From contig CAXBLT010000011.1 of the NCBI GenBank assembly GCA_963976795.1, forward strand, positions 28,505 to 92,504: a stretch of 64,000 nt of DNA, given 5' to 3'. Below the pieces are notes generated by a model. The model searched no databases and was not told the origin of the DNA. It saw nothing but the letters and a program-made list of their open reading frames with translations. A program made the position numbers and the translations under genes. Shown here piece after piece: positions 44,209 through 53,864 of this stretch; the stretch's first letter is position 1, and each line of letters begins with the position of its first letter. Origin of the DNA: UBA7359 sp963976795. GTDB taxonomy: Bacteria > Pseudomonadota > Gammaproteobacteria > Eutrophobiales > Eutrophobiaceae.

Positions 44209-45030
44209 TTACGTTATCAGGTTCAATAACACTTTGCGAAAATCTGTGTGCACAGGCTGCCAACCTGTACGTGAGATTGTTATTTTATTATCACATTGTC
44301 GACCCAAACCACGTGTATTCCCATCATGATGAAACTTCGGTTCAGGTTGTTTTAATTGTTTCGCTAAAAAAGAGTAATAATCGTAACGCCTTATCGGGTT
44401 CCCATCACAAGCTAGCTCAATTGACTCAGGGCTCTCTATCTCAGAAATCTGTTTTACTAATCGTGCGCCATCATCAACATGAATCAAATTAAGCCAGCCA
44501 TCAGGGTGCCCGTTAATAATATGATTACTCGTTATCGCGTTGCGCCCAATCACGCGATCAGGGCCATAGAGTCCGGCTAACCGAATTACCAAACCAGTTT
44601 CCATATTTTCTAACCAATCTCGTTCTAACAAGTATTGTCGTTCTGCTCTTAGACTGTCTATTTTTACTTCGCTATCTGCATCAACGACTCGCTCAACATT
44701 GCCGTATACAACCGTTGAAGAAATCATAATTGATTTTTTTATATCGAGCTGACAGAGTCGTTTAATAAAATCAGGAAAAACTGTGCGATCTACCTTGCCA
44801 GGAGGCACCATAAAGTAAATTATTACAGTTTGTTTTTCTGGTAACTCATTTATGTTTTTCCAACTTGACTCATCATTTATATCAATAACTAATCGGCGTC
44901 TATTTTCTTTTTCAACATCATGGATTGAGTTTTCTGATCTATGCGTAAACCAACAATATTGATTATGCAATAGATGAAGCAGACTATGGCCTAAATAACC
45001 ACAGCCAATAATAAGGTTTATTGAACTCAT
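44209..45030 (-). CDS. NAD-dependent epimerase-like protein
   Basis: The 273-residue protein is a short-chain dehydrogenase/epimerase of the YeeZ type. It begins LIIGCGYLGHSLLHLL with a nucleotide loop (GxGxxG) and has SSTVVYGNV and LAGLYGPDRV. The usual Tyr-x-x-x-Lys pair is not evident. It starts the minus-strand run that includes the amidotransferase gene, which begins 3 bases later. Confidence 0.78.
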   Translation of the reverse strand: MSSINLIIGCGYLGHSLLHLLHNQYCWFTHRSENSIHDVEKENRRRLVIDINDESSWKNINELPEKQTVIIYFMVPPGKVDRTVFPDFIKRLCQLDIKKSIMISSTVVYGNVERVVDADSEVKIDSLRAERQYLLERDWLENMETGLVIRLAGLYGPDRVIGRNAITSNHIINGHPDGWLNLIHVDDGARLVKQISEIESPESIELACDGNPIRRYDYYSFLAKQLKQPEPKFHHDGNTRGLGRQCDNKITISRTGWQPVHTDFRKVLLNLIT

Positions 45031-45110
45031 AACATTGAGTAATTAATTTACAATGGAAAATAGTTTTGTGAAATGTTACTTATCATGCATGCTGCATGCT
45101 AATTTTGTTA

Positions 45111-47183
45111 TTATTTTAAATATGTATGTAGATCTATCCAGCCTGCATCGGGTTCAAAACGATCGCCATATTTCTGAGCATACAATTCCAGTTCACGCCT
45201 TGTTTCACTAATCCCACGATCCTCCAGATAATGCATTGGCCCACCACTAAAAGGAGCAAACCCTGTCCCGAATATCATTCCAGCATCAAGTAAAGCTGCA
45301 CTATCAACTATCTCTTCACGCATACAGGCCACACATTCGTTTAGTAATCTTAAGATCATTCTGTCCTGAATTTCTTTTTCTGATAAGGGTGAACTTGTTT
45401 CTTTTTTGTCATACACAGGCTTACCTTTATTATATTTATAAAAACCTCTGCCTGACTTTACCCCCAGACGCCCTTCTTCAATCATTGAAGGTAAAATACT
45501 CGGCATTGGCATACCTAAAGCCTTTGACAATATCAACGCAACCGAATGACAAATATCAAGGCCAACTGTATCAGCTAAAAGTATCGGGCCCATAGGCATA
45601 CCAAAACTTGTCGCGGCATCATCGATAAACCTCATTGGCACACCTTCATTGTGTAGTTCGACAGCCTCTAGCAAATAAGGTAACAGAATTCGATTAACCA
45701 GAAATCCCGGTGAACTTTTTGCCGGCAGAGGCAGGCGATCAATGGCACGAACAAAACTAATACCTTTTTGATGTTGCGCTTGATTGGTGATATCTGCTTT
45801 TAACACCTCGACCAATTGCATCTTGGCCACGGGATTAAAAAAATGTAGTCCAATCAACCGTGATGGATCTTCCAGGTGATTTGCAATATCTTCCAAAGCG
45901 AGACTAGATGTGTTTGTTGCAAGCACTGCATTATTTTTCAGACGCGGTTCTATCTCTTTATAAAGCGCTACTTTTGTATCCAAATCTTCTATGATCACTT
46001 CAATTACGACATCAGCATGTTCTAGACCATAACTTTTATGATCCGGAATCAAGCGATCTTTGGCAGACTGTCTTTCGTATTTGTCTTTAATCCGCCGTGT
46101 AAAAAGTTTATTTGCACGTTGCATCGCCGACTCAATATATTCAGGCGCACGGTCCTGCAAAGTCACTCGCATTCCTTTTAGCGCACACCATGCGGCAATA
46201 TCACCACCCATAACACCAGCACCGATGACATGTACATGGCATAACTCAAAGTCAGTCTTATCAGCAGCTAAACCTTTTAACTGTTCCTGTAGCATAAATA
46301 CCCTGACAAGCCGTTTTGTGGTTGGATGCATAAATAATTTTGCAATCGATTCGGCCTCACCCTTCATCATGATTTGATCGTTGCCGCCTTTAGTTTTCCA
46401 TAAATCAATCAATGCAAATGGGGCAGGGTAGTGTTGTTCACTTACTTTCTTTGACGTTTGTTGTCTCATATACCGTGCTAACAACGATCGAACCAAAGAT
46501 GTATTGACTACTTTCGCTAAAATGTCTTTTCGTTTTAATTTCGGTTTGTTATTGATCAACTTTGCCGCTGCTGATCTTAAGTGCCTACGTGGCATAGCAT
46601 CATCAACAATACCAAGCCGTTTTGCTCTCCGTGCATTCAGGCTCCGTCCCGTTAACATAATTGGCATTGCGGACAACGCACCTATGAGACGTATGAGCCT
46701 TACACTACCACCAAAACCCGGGTGAATACCTAATAATACTTCCGGCAAACCGATACGTGCAGGTTCATCATCACAAACGATCCGATAATCACAAGCCAAT
46801 GCCAACTCCAGACCACCACCAAGACAAAAGCCATGAATTGCTGCCACTGTAGGAACAGCAAATGCCTCAATCCGATTAAACATTGACTGTCCAACTTCGA
46901 TACTTTCTTTGACTTGGGCCTCGGTATCAACACGCGCAAATGCCTTAACATCGGCACCAGCAATAAAACCGGTTTTTTTATTCGATAAAAAAACCAGACC
47001 AGCGGGGGGATCCTTTAGCAAATCATCCATAGCCGCATCAAGATCAACAAACATCTCTGCTGATAAAACATTGGTGGCGCTATCCGCTTGATCGAAGTAA
47101 AGCCATGCTATGCCCTCAGCATCACGCTCAACATAAATATTTGTATACTCACGCCGTTCTTGTTTCTTATTATTACTAAGCAT
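45111..47183 (-). CDS. fadJ: Fatty-acid oxidation alpha subunit (FadJ-type)
   Basis: The 690-residue bifunctional protein has an N-terminal enoyl-CoA hydratase (about 1-230: GFIAGADVKAF, IHGFCLGGGLELALACDYRI, GIHPGFGGSVRL) and a C-terminal 3-hydroxyacyl-CoA dehydrogenase (GAGVMGGDIAAWCALKG near residue 315, IGLHFFNPVAKM, FGTGFAPFSGGPMHY). It overlaps the thiolase gene by eight bases. The order matches FadJ-FadI; FadB is the close alternative. Confidence 0.9.
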   Translation of the reverse strand: MLSNNKKQERREYTNIYVERDAEGIAWLYFDQADSATNVLSAEMFVDLDAAMDDLLKDPPAGLVFLSNKKTGFIAGADVKAFARVDTEAQVKESIEVGQSMFNRIEAFAVPTVAAIHGFCLGGGLELALACDYRIVCDDEPARIGLPEVLLGIHPGFGGSVRLIRLIGALSAMPIMLTGRSLNARRAKRLGIVDDAMPRRHLRSAAAKLINNKPKLKRKDILAKVVNTSLVRSLLARYMRQQTSKKVSEQHYPAPFALIDLWKTKGGNDQIMMKGEAESIAKLFMHPTTKRLVRVFMLQEQLKGLAADKTDFELCHVHVIGAGVMGGDIAAWCALKGMRVTLQDRAPEYIESAMQRANKLFTRRIKDKYERQSAKDRLIPDHKSYGLEHADVVIEVIIEDLDTKVALYKEIEPRLKNNAVLATNTSSLALEDIANHLEDPSRLIGLHFFNPVAKMQLVEVLKADITNQAQHQKGISFVRAIDRLPLPAKSSPGFLVNRILLPYLLEAVELHNEGVPMRFIDDAATSFGMPMGPILLADTVGLDICHSVALILSKALGMPMPSILPSMIEEGRLGVKSGRGFYKYNKGKPVYDKKETSSPLSEKEIQDRMILRLLNECVACMREEIVDSAALLDAGMIFGTGFAPFSGGPMHYLEDRGISETRRELELYAQKYGDRFEPDAGWIDLHTYLK

Positions 47184-48483
47184 CTATATGCTCCAGCAAC
47201 ATGGCACCACCTAGTCCGCCGCCGATGCAAAGAGAAGCAATACCTCTTTTGGAATTAGTACGCTGTAACGTTTTCAACATATGTAAAACAATTCGGGCTC
47301 CGCTCGCGCCGACGGGATGCCCTAAACTGATACCACCACCATCAACATTAAGTCGTTCTTGATCAATCTCGCCTACAGCACTGCTCCTATCCAGTTCATG
47401 ACGACAAAATTCTTTATCTGCCAAGGCCCGAGTACATGCCAATACTTGTGCGGCAAAGGCCTCGTTAATTTCCCAATAATCAATATCGTCAATACCGAGT
47501 TTATTATTTTTCATTAAAGCTGATACTGCATAAGCCGGCCCCAACCCCATTTCTGTTGGTGACAACCCGACCCAGTCACAATCAACAATTCTACCTAATG
47601 GTGACAGCTTATGTTGCTTAACGGCTGCTTCACTAGCTAACAATACCCATGCGGCTCCATCTGTTACCTGCGCGCTATTGCCTGCGGTTACTAACCCATG
47701 ATGTCGATCAAAGACCGGTTTAAGCCTGGCTAATGAGTCGAGGTTACTATCCGGTCTGACGCCGTCATCTGCGGCATAAGATTTACCCTCCTGATCATAA
47801 ATAACTTCAACTTCATCTAGCCGACCATCTTCTTGTGCTGCGGCCAAACGTTGATGGCTTCTAACTGCATACGCATCCATCTCTTCCTTGCTTATATTAA
47901 ACCGACTGGCAAGTATCTCAGCTGTCTTGCCCATCGATAAACCAACAACAGGATCGGTTAAACCTATAAGCAATGAAATAACTGGTTTTAAATGCCCCGG
48001 CCTGAGTTTGGCTAATGCCAATATTTTTTGCCCAACACTTTTTGCTTGATAAAGATCACTTATTAAATTAACCATTGAATGGTTAAGCATTAATGGCGCC
48101 TGACTCATCGCCTCGACGCCACCGGCAAGTATCATATCGGCATAACCATTTGTGATATTGCGAAAAGCAGTATCAACTGCTTGTAGACCTGAGCCACAAT
48201 TTCGTTGCACGGTCCAGGCAGGCACCGCGTCACCACACCCTAGTCGTAATGAAACAACTCGAGCTATATTTGCTTCATTTGCCGCCGCACCTACACACCC
48301 CAGAATCACCTCATCAAGTTTCTCAGAAGAAAAAGATTGTCGTAGCATCAAGGGCTGCGCTGATTGTAAAGCCAGATCTGCCGCTGTAAATTTTCCTGGG
48401 CGGCCTCGCGCACGTAAGAAAGGTGTACGCGCGCCATCAACAACGTAAACGTTCTGTTTATTCCTCGTGTTTCCTCTCTGCAT
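47176..48483 (-). CDS. fadI: Acetyl-CoA acyltransferase (FadI-type thiolase)
   Basis: The 435-residue thiolase cleaves 3-ketoacyl-CoA in the last step of beta-oxidation. The nucleophile is in VQRNCGSGLQAVD (Cys about 100); INEAFAAQ, SLGHPVGASGARI and CIGGGLGGAMLLE supply the other active-site loops. It precedes fadJ with an overlap. Confidence 0.92.
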   Translation of the reverse strand: MQRGNTRNKQNVYVVDGARTPFLRARGRPGKFTAADLALQSAQPLMLRQSFSSEKLDEVILGCVGAAANEANIARVVSLRLGCGDAVPAWTVQRNCGSGLQAVDTAFRNITNGYADMILAGGVEAMSQAPLMLNHSMVNLISDLYQAKSVGQKILALAKLRPGHLKPVISLLIGLTDPVVGLSMGKTAEILASRFNISKEEMDAYAVRSHQRLAAAQEDGRLDEVEVIYDQEGKSYAADDGVRPDSNLDSLARLKPVFDRHHGLVTAGNSAQVTDGAAWVLLASEAAVKQHKLSPLGRIVDCDWVGLSPTEMGLGPAYAVSALMKNNKLGIDDIDYWEINEAFAAQVLACTRALADKEFCRHELDRSSAVGEIDQERLNVDGGGISLGHPVGASGARIVLHMLKTLQRTNSKRGIASLCIGGGLGGAMLLEHIDA

Positions 48484-48590
48484 TAACTAACTCCCACAAA
48501 GCTTATTTGTGAAGTAATACGTACTGTGCTATTTATTTTCATATACATCAAGATTATTATTAACTCAGCCCGCTTTTTTTACGGCTGCTC

Positions 48591-50909
48591 TTAAAGATGT
48601 TCTTTATGTATTACACCCTCTGAAAGTTTCTCGATATATTCCATAATAACCTTGTGAGTTTCCCCTTTATCTTCGTACAAAATACCGTGTCGACTCGACT
48701 CTATTTCAACATAATCAACATCGGCATTAACCAAGCCATCTTTTAAAACCCTGGCACTATCAGGCACTACAACTGGATCATTTGTCGATTGCATCAAAAG
48801 GCAAGAACAATAAATGCTATCGAGGCGATGGCTAAGCACATGATTCATGCGTACCAGTTCATAAAGACCTCTAACAGGAATGTTTCTGTAATTTACGCGT
48901 ATATGCTCAGGACTGTTACTTCGGTAATGTACGACACCTTCAAATGATGAGTTCCAACGCATAAGCCGTGACATTCCATGTAAGAATGGAACGAATCTCA
49001 TAGTCTTGTTTTGAAATTTGACCGGCGCGTTTATCGCAACTACACCCGCGAGGCTTGGTGGATGCTCAGAGGCAAAGATTAAAGATAATGCCCCGCCGGT
49101 AGAAAAACCAACGACGCACACTCTATCAACGTGTGTACCTAGAGTTTCGTAACCTCGTTGAACAACACGTAACCATTCTTCCCAGTTACGTTCACGCAGA
49201 TCAACAGGGGAGGTACCATGCCCGGGTAAGCGTACACCATAAACCGGGTATCCTGCGGCAACAAGTTTATCTGAGAAGGGTTTCATCTCGGCAGGTGAAG
49301 CAAGGAAACCATGCACAAGAACGACACCGATATCGTGCCGACTTTCTTCAGGAATAATATAAAATGGACGACCACTTTCTGTCGCCGTCTCATGTTTATT
49401 TATTTCATCAAAGCGTGGCTTACTATAGTAAAAATGGTTCCAGTCATAACATCGTAGCTCATCATCAAAATGGAGTTCGGCCAGCACAACATCACTTATT
49501 AACTGATGTTCGTTTAATGCTCGACTTATTGCAGCTACAGCATTATCAACTGGTGCCATTTCATTTACGTAAACCTGTATTGTATTTTCAATACGAACAG
49601 AATCAGATTCAAAACCTTCGTTTAACTTTTCAAGAAATTTTAGCTTGCCGCGTTTTAATTCAATCAACCCATTCTCAGAGGCAATCTCAAGAAACTGTTT
49701 CAATGGTTTTTTTCTACCGACAACAAGATCGGCATAGGCTTCAGGGTTTTTCAAGCTTCTATGCAAATGTACGCTTGATTGTTGCTGAACATATTTTATG
49801 GCCAGGTACACAATTAAATAAAACTTTTTTGCTTCTATCTCAGTTACATTCTTATCTACCAGATCCAGTACTATGTATGATGCAATATGACTTAAATTGA
49901 TCGTTATCTCTTGATAGATACCATGCATGTATTTGTCTCGTATCCTTTCACTACTCCGTCGTATAGTCCCCCTGATTATTTTTTCAACCCAAGGACGGTT
50001 TAATCCTTCCAGTGTAAAAAAATCTTCTACTGTATTTAAATTACGCGCCAGATACTTTTGCAGGTTTCGTTCCCACCAACGCCGTCCTTCAGCTAAATCA
50101 ACCGGTTTGCCTAGACGCATATCCATGTCCGTATTTTTTAATAATAAATTTGCTTCTATTATCAATTCTTCATTCACTCTGGGACTGAGTTCTGCACTCA
50201 AAAAACCAGCGCCCTTGTTCAAAAAATTGTCACTGGTATTGATTGGATAGAAGGTGATATTGCCGGGGATTATTTTTGTCGATCGTCGCGCAGAAAATAG
50301 CAAATGTTCTCTATTTTTAAGTCCCAACATGGCAACCCAGGCATCAATGCGTTTCCAATCTTTAGCTTCTTCTGCTGTATGCACAGCGAGCTTGAAAGTA
50401 TCAACTGCGGTAGCCAAGACTGCCGCACCAGCATGATGTTTTCTATATGCCCCTGTCTTTCGCGAGTAAACCATAAATTTACCCTTATCATTCATAACGC
50501 GCCTGTCCTTAATCATTCCGCCTTCAGGAAAGATAATTACCTTACGTCCACGAATAATTTCTGCCACCAACATTGGCAACAACTCATCATGATCATTAGG
50601 AATGACACCGACACGAGAAAGGTACTTACTGAACGATTCGTTACCTTTAAATAGCGTTTTCTTTGCTATGCATCGACAAAAAGCACCGGTTTCCCGGTAA
50701 ATCAAATAATGCGGCAGGAATGTTTCTATATGGGCAAAGTGATTAAAGAGAAAGATCTCGCCCTGCGCCAACAACGCAGGGTCACCATGTAGCTTGATAT
50801 TAATGCCAAGCATTTTTCTGAGTCGACTAAAAAGCCTGACCGTCCACTCATACGTTGGAGCATGTAACACATACTCTTCTTTCATTGAAGACCTACCTTC
50901 CTTAGTCAT
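48591..50909 (-). CDS. Acyltransferase fused to an alpha/beta-hydrolase
   Basis: The 772-residue protein joins two enzymes. The N-terminal part (about 30-250) is a PlsC/GPAT-type acyltransferase with FLFNHFAHIETFL (HxxxxE, instead of the usual HxxxxD), KKTLFKGNESF and FPEGGMIKDR. A helical middle follows. The C-terminal part (about 520-770) is a hydrolase with VVLVHGFLASPAEM, the nucleophile in VGFSTGGAL (Ser about 602) and the His in SSRHGILYEDK. Next to fadIJ it may remodel or release fatty acids (inference). Confidence 0.82.
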   Translation of the reverse strand: MTKEGRSSMKEEYVLHAPTYEWTVRLFSRLRKMLGINIKLHGDPALLAQGEIFLFNHFAHIETFLPHYLIYRETGAFCRCIAKKTLFKGNESFSKYLSRVGVIPNDHDELLPMLVAEIIRGRKVIIFPEGGMIKDRRVMNDKGKFMVYSRKTGAYRKHHAGAAVLATAVDTFKLAVHTAEEAKDWKRIDAWVAMLGLKNREHLLFSARRSTKIIPGNITFYPINTSDNFLNKGAGFLSAELSPRVNEELIIEANLLLKNTDMDMRLGKPVDLAEGRRWWERNLQKYLARNLNTVEDFFTLEGLNRPWVEKIIRGTIRRSSERIRDKYMHGIYQEITINLSHIASYIVLDLVDKNVTEIEAKKFYLIVYLAIKYVQQQSSVHLHRSLKNPEAYADLVVGRKKPLKQFLEIASENGLIELKRGKLKFLEKLNEGFESDSVRIENTIQVYVNEMAPVDNAVAAISRALNEHQLISDVVLAELHFDDELRCYDWNHFYYSKPRFDEINKHETATESGRPFYIIPEESRHDIGVVLVHGFLASPAEMKPFSDKLVAAGYPVYGVRLPGHGTSPVDLRERNWEEWLRVVQRGYETLGTHVDRVCVVGFSTGGALSLIFASEHPPSLAGVVAINAPVKFQNKTMRFVPFLHGMSRLMRWNSSFEGVVHYRSNSPEHIRVNYRNIPVRGLYELVRMNHVLSHRLDSIYCSCLLMQSTNDPVVVPDSARVLKDGLVNADVDYVEIESSRHGILYEDKGETHKVIMEYIEKLSEGVIHKEHL

Positions 50910-51124
50910 TTGAACTGAATCAATCTACATGACTTTTCTCATAATATAGGCACTAACGCAATTAATGTGCCTATTTTCTATATAAAGCATATTCGAGCAG
51001 CCAAGTCCTTTTCAACCCTTCATATTTGTATGTTTTTTCAAAAAAGCACGTTCTTGGTACAGATCCTGAATATAAATACAGCATTAGCTAGTTACAAATA
51101 ACGATTAACATGGAGGTGCCGCAA

Positions 51125-51970
51125 GTGCCAAACACTCAGGACTATCTGGTCAATGTTGCAGAATTAATTACCCTTCCGGATATATACATTGCGATTAAAG
51201 AGACGATCGAAAGCCCGGAAAGCAATATGAATGATCTTGCTCAGATCATTTCGATCGACCCAGCAATATCGACAAGGCTTTTGAAAATTGCCAATAGCCC
51301 TTTTTATGGACAAGCGTCAGGTGTTGACAGCTTGCATAAGGCCGTCTCATTACTGGGAACCAAGACCATACATGACACAGTTTTAGCGATTACCCTCTCC
51401 CACGTATTTCAATCAATGCTAGATGTGAATTTTGATGTGCCCGGGTTTTGGCAAAATTCCATCATGCGCGGCGTAGTAGCTAAGTCATGCGCAACAGAAT
51501 TAAAAATTAACGATCCCGACAGGTTATTTATTTTGGGTTTACTTTCTAATATAGGCCATATGATTATGGGCATTCGTGACCCGATTTTGATGCAAAAGGT
51601 GATTACTCAACAGCAAAAAACCGGCTACCCTATTCATCTTTTTGAACGATCTACTTTTGGGTTTGATTATGCCGAGCTAGGTGCAGATATACTTGAAGGT
51701 TGGTCTATTCCCAGCTCAATTATTTCCGGTATTCGTTACCAGAATTGTCCCGAGATAGCACCTGAATTTAAGCAAGAAGCAGCTGTTGTTTATTGTGCAG
51801 GACGTTTACGGCCGGATGAAGATCAATTCCCCACTATGATCGACTATGAAACACTAACACAATCGAATATTGACAGTTTTGACTATGATCATGTTCGCAA
51901 CGAGGCAAAACACCTCTATATCGAAGCCTTATCCTTATTACCTATACCCCAGTTAAAAGTGGCTGTCTGA
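51125..51970 (+). CDS. HDOD-domain signalling protein
   Basis: The protein has an HDOD domain, a degenerate HD phosphohydrolase fold used as a signalling module: LPDIYIAIKETIESP, ISIDPAISTRLLKIANSPFYG, AVSLLGTKTIHDTVLAI. It lacks catalytic HD metal residues. The frame is open from an ATG at 51110, but the strong ribosome site GGAGGT at 51112-51117 sits inside it and correctly spaced for GTG 51125, so the start is placed there (281 residues). Confidence 0.88.
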   Translation: MPNTQDYLVNVAELITLPDIYIAIKETIESPESNMNDLAQIISIDPAISTRLLKIANSPFYGQASGVDSLHKAVSLLGTKTIHDTVLAITLSHVFQSMLDVNFDVPGFWQNSIMRGVVAKSCATELKINDPDRLFILGLLSNIGHMIMGIRDPILMQKVITQQQKTGYPIHLFERSTFGFDYAELGADILEGWSIPSSIISGIRYQNCPEIAPEFKQEAAVVYCAGRLRPDEDQFPTMIDYETLTQSNIDSFDYDHVRNEAKHLYIEALSLLPIPQLKVAV

Positions 51971-52077
51971 TATCCCACGAATGACGAGTGTTCCCTCGGA
52001 TACAGACAATAGGTATACTTTTGCACCTTAAATAATAGAAACACCGAATTTTGGGACACACCTTTGGGGATAAATTG

Positions 52078-52593
52078 ATGAGTAAAGAACAAGATAAACT
52101 ATTTTTCAGAAACTTTTCACTGGCACTTGGCATTATAGCCGTAATGATGGTGGTATTTTTCGTTGTTGCACAGTTTGCCGCTTCAGACGATGAAGCAGAA
52201 GCTAAAATACGTTCAGCAAAAGTAGCCGAAGTTACTGAACCGGTAGGACAGGTCACAGCTGTTGGAGACGAAATAGAAGTTGCTGTGGAAGAAGCAGTTG
52301 TCGAAGAAGCTCCAGCGAACGAGGAAGCAAGTGGAGATATTGGCAAAACCGTCTTTGAGAGTGTTTGTATGGGTTGTCATGGAATAGCCGCTATGGCTGC
52401 AATGATTCCCCAAGCAGGTGATGCCGCCGCATGGGCTCCGCGTATAGAGAAAGGTATTGAGACCTTATATGACAATGCAATTAATGGATTCCAGGGCGAG
52501 ATGGGCATGATGCCAGCTAGAGGAATGAACCAATCACTTAGCGATGATGAAGTTAAGGCAGCGGTTGACTACATTATTCAGCAAGTGCAATAA
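52078..52593 (+). CDS. Membrane-anchored cytochrome c5-like protein
   Basis: The 171-residue protein has an N-terminal membrane helix (FSLALGIIAVMMVVFFVVAQF), an acidic, alanine- and valine-rich linker (about 35-85) and one haem domain with SVCMGCHG and an axial Met in EMGMMPARGMNQSLSD. This is the cytochrome c5 pattern. It probably carries electrons in the periplasm while tethered to the inner membrane. ATG 52078, preceded by GGGGA, is preferred. Confidence 0.9.
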   Translation: MSKEQDKLFFRNFSLALGIIAVMMVVFFVVAQFAASDDEAEAKIRSAKVAEVTEPVGQVTAVGDEIEVAVEEAVVEEAPANEEASGDIGKTVFESVCMGCHGIAAMAAMIPQAGDAAAWAPRIEKGIETLYDNAINGFQGEMGMMPARGMNQSLSDDEVKAAVDYIIQQVQ

Positions 52594-52610
52594 GTCTTTT
52601 AGATCCTTCA

Positions 52611-52639
52611 AACAAAGGGAGCTCTTGGCTCCCTTTGTT
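52611..52639. terminator. Terminator between cytochrome c5 and the TRAP gene
   Basis: AACAAAGGGAGC (52611-52622) pairs perfectly with GCTCCCTTTGTT (52628-52639) around five bases. It is followed by T residues on the forward strand and preceded by A-rich sequence on the other, so it can serve both converging genes. Confidence 0.85.
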
Positions 52640-52701
52640 TTATGTACAAGATACACCTCAGGATCCCCTTAATCTTCCTAGGCCCATCCAGACGGCCGCG
52701 A

Positions 52702-53805
52702 CTACTTCAGCCTTAAGCTGTTCTGGTAAGATTCTTCGGAGAATTCATCCCAGCCCGCGTAGGCCGCTCGAAAGCGCTCATACTCCTCATATACCTTTTT
52801 GAACGCTGGGTTAGCCGCCGCTTCTTCATCAAGCGTTTCCTTGGTCAAATGCTTAAAGCCAGACAAGACCTCTTCTGGAAACTCAAGGATCTGAATATTT
52901 TGTTTCTTCTTAAGCTCGGTTAATGCCTGCTGGTTGTTATATTCCATCTGCGCATAGATCCATTCACTGGTAGCCGCAGCGGCAGTCTCAATAATCTTTT
53001 GTAAATCTTTTGGTAGTAAAGACCATTTTGATTCATTGATCATCAGCTCAAAGACCGTGCCCGGCTCATGCCAGCCAGGATAATAATAATAGTTAGCTGC
53101 ACGATTAAGTCCTAGTCGCGTATCATGAAACGGGCCAACCCATTCAGTGGCATCAATCGTCCCACGTTCCAAGGCCGTATAAACCTCGCTCCCCGCCATT
53201 AAAACAGGGTTACCACCTGCTTTTTTAAATACCTTTCCACCCAAACCCGGGATACGCATACGTAATCCTTTAATGTCGGCCATTGAATTAATCTGCTTGT
53301 TAAACCATCCTCCCATTTGCACCCCGGTATTACCCATTGGGAAGACAATTAAGTTAAATGGTTTGTAGATCTCGTTCCAAAGTTCCAGACCACCCGCATT
53401 ATATAACCAGGCATTCATCCCTTTTGCCGTCATACCAAATGGTACTGATGAAAAGAATTGCGCCTCGGGGACCTTCCCCGCCCAGTAATAAGGTGAGCCG
53501 TGTCCCATCTCCACTACACCATTTGAAACCGCATCAAATACCTGCAGTGCAGGGACTAGTTCACCACCAGCATAGACATGAATGTCCATACGATCATTAC
53601 TCATCGTACGCACATCATCAGCAAATCTCTCAGCGCCTACCTGAAAGATCGGAAAATTAGCTGGCCAGGTAGTCACCATCTTCCACTTAAACTTTTTAGA
53701 GAGATCAGTACTGGCTTCGCTACTAACTCCGGACTCAGATGCGCCACCACAAGCCGTTAAAAATAATGTTAGTAATACATATAAAATGATATTGCGTTTG
53801 TTCAT
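52702..53805 (-). CDS. TRAP transporter solute-binding lipoprotein (DctP/TakP-like)
   Basis: The 367-residue protein binds a carboxylate or keto acid in the periplasm. It has a lipoprotein signal (FLTACGG, Cys about 19) and the binding core VTTWPANFP, GLRMRIPGLGGKVFKKAGG and TIDATEWVGPFHD with YYYPGWHEPG. This resembles the alpha-keto-acid binder TakP. No DctQ or DctM membrane genes lie nearby, so it is an orphan in this window. A lipid anchor is uncommon in this family. Confidence 0.85.
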   Translation of the reverse strand: MNKRNIILYVLLTLFLTACGGASESGVSSEASTDLSKKFKWKMVTTWPANFPIFQVGAERFADDVRTMSNDRMDIHVYAGGELVPALQVFDAVSNGVVEMGHGSPYYWAGKVPEAQFFSSVPFGMTAKGMNAWLYNAGGLELWNEIYKPFNLIVFPMGNTGVQMGGWFNKQINSMADIKGLRMRIPGLGGKVFKKAGGNPVLMAGSEVYTALERGTIDATEWVGPFHDTRLGLNRAANYYYYPGWHEPGTVFELMINESKWSLLPKDLQKIIETAAAATSEWIYAQMEYNNQQALTELKKKQNIQILEFPEEVLSGFKHLTKETLDEEAAANPAFKKVYEEYERFRAAYAGWDEFSEESYQNSLRLK

Positions 53806-53864
53806 AAATAATTTTTACCTTTAATAAATGCTCTATACCAGTAATACAATCTCTTGTTATGGTT

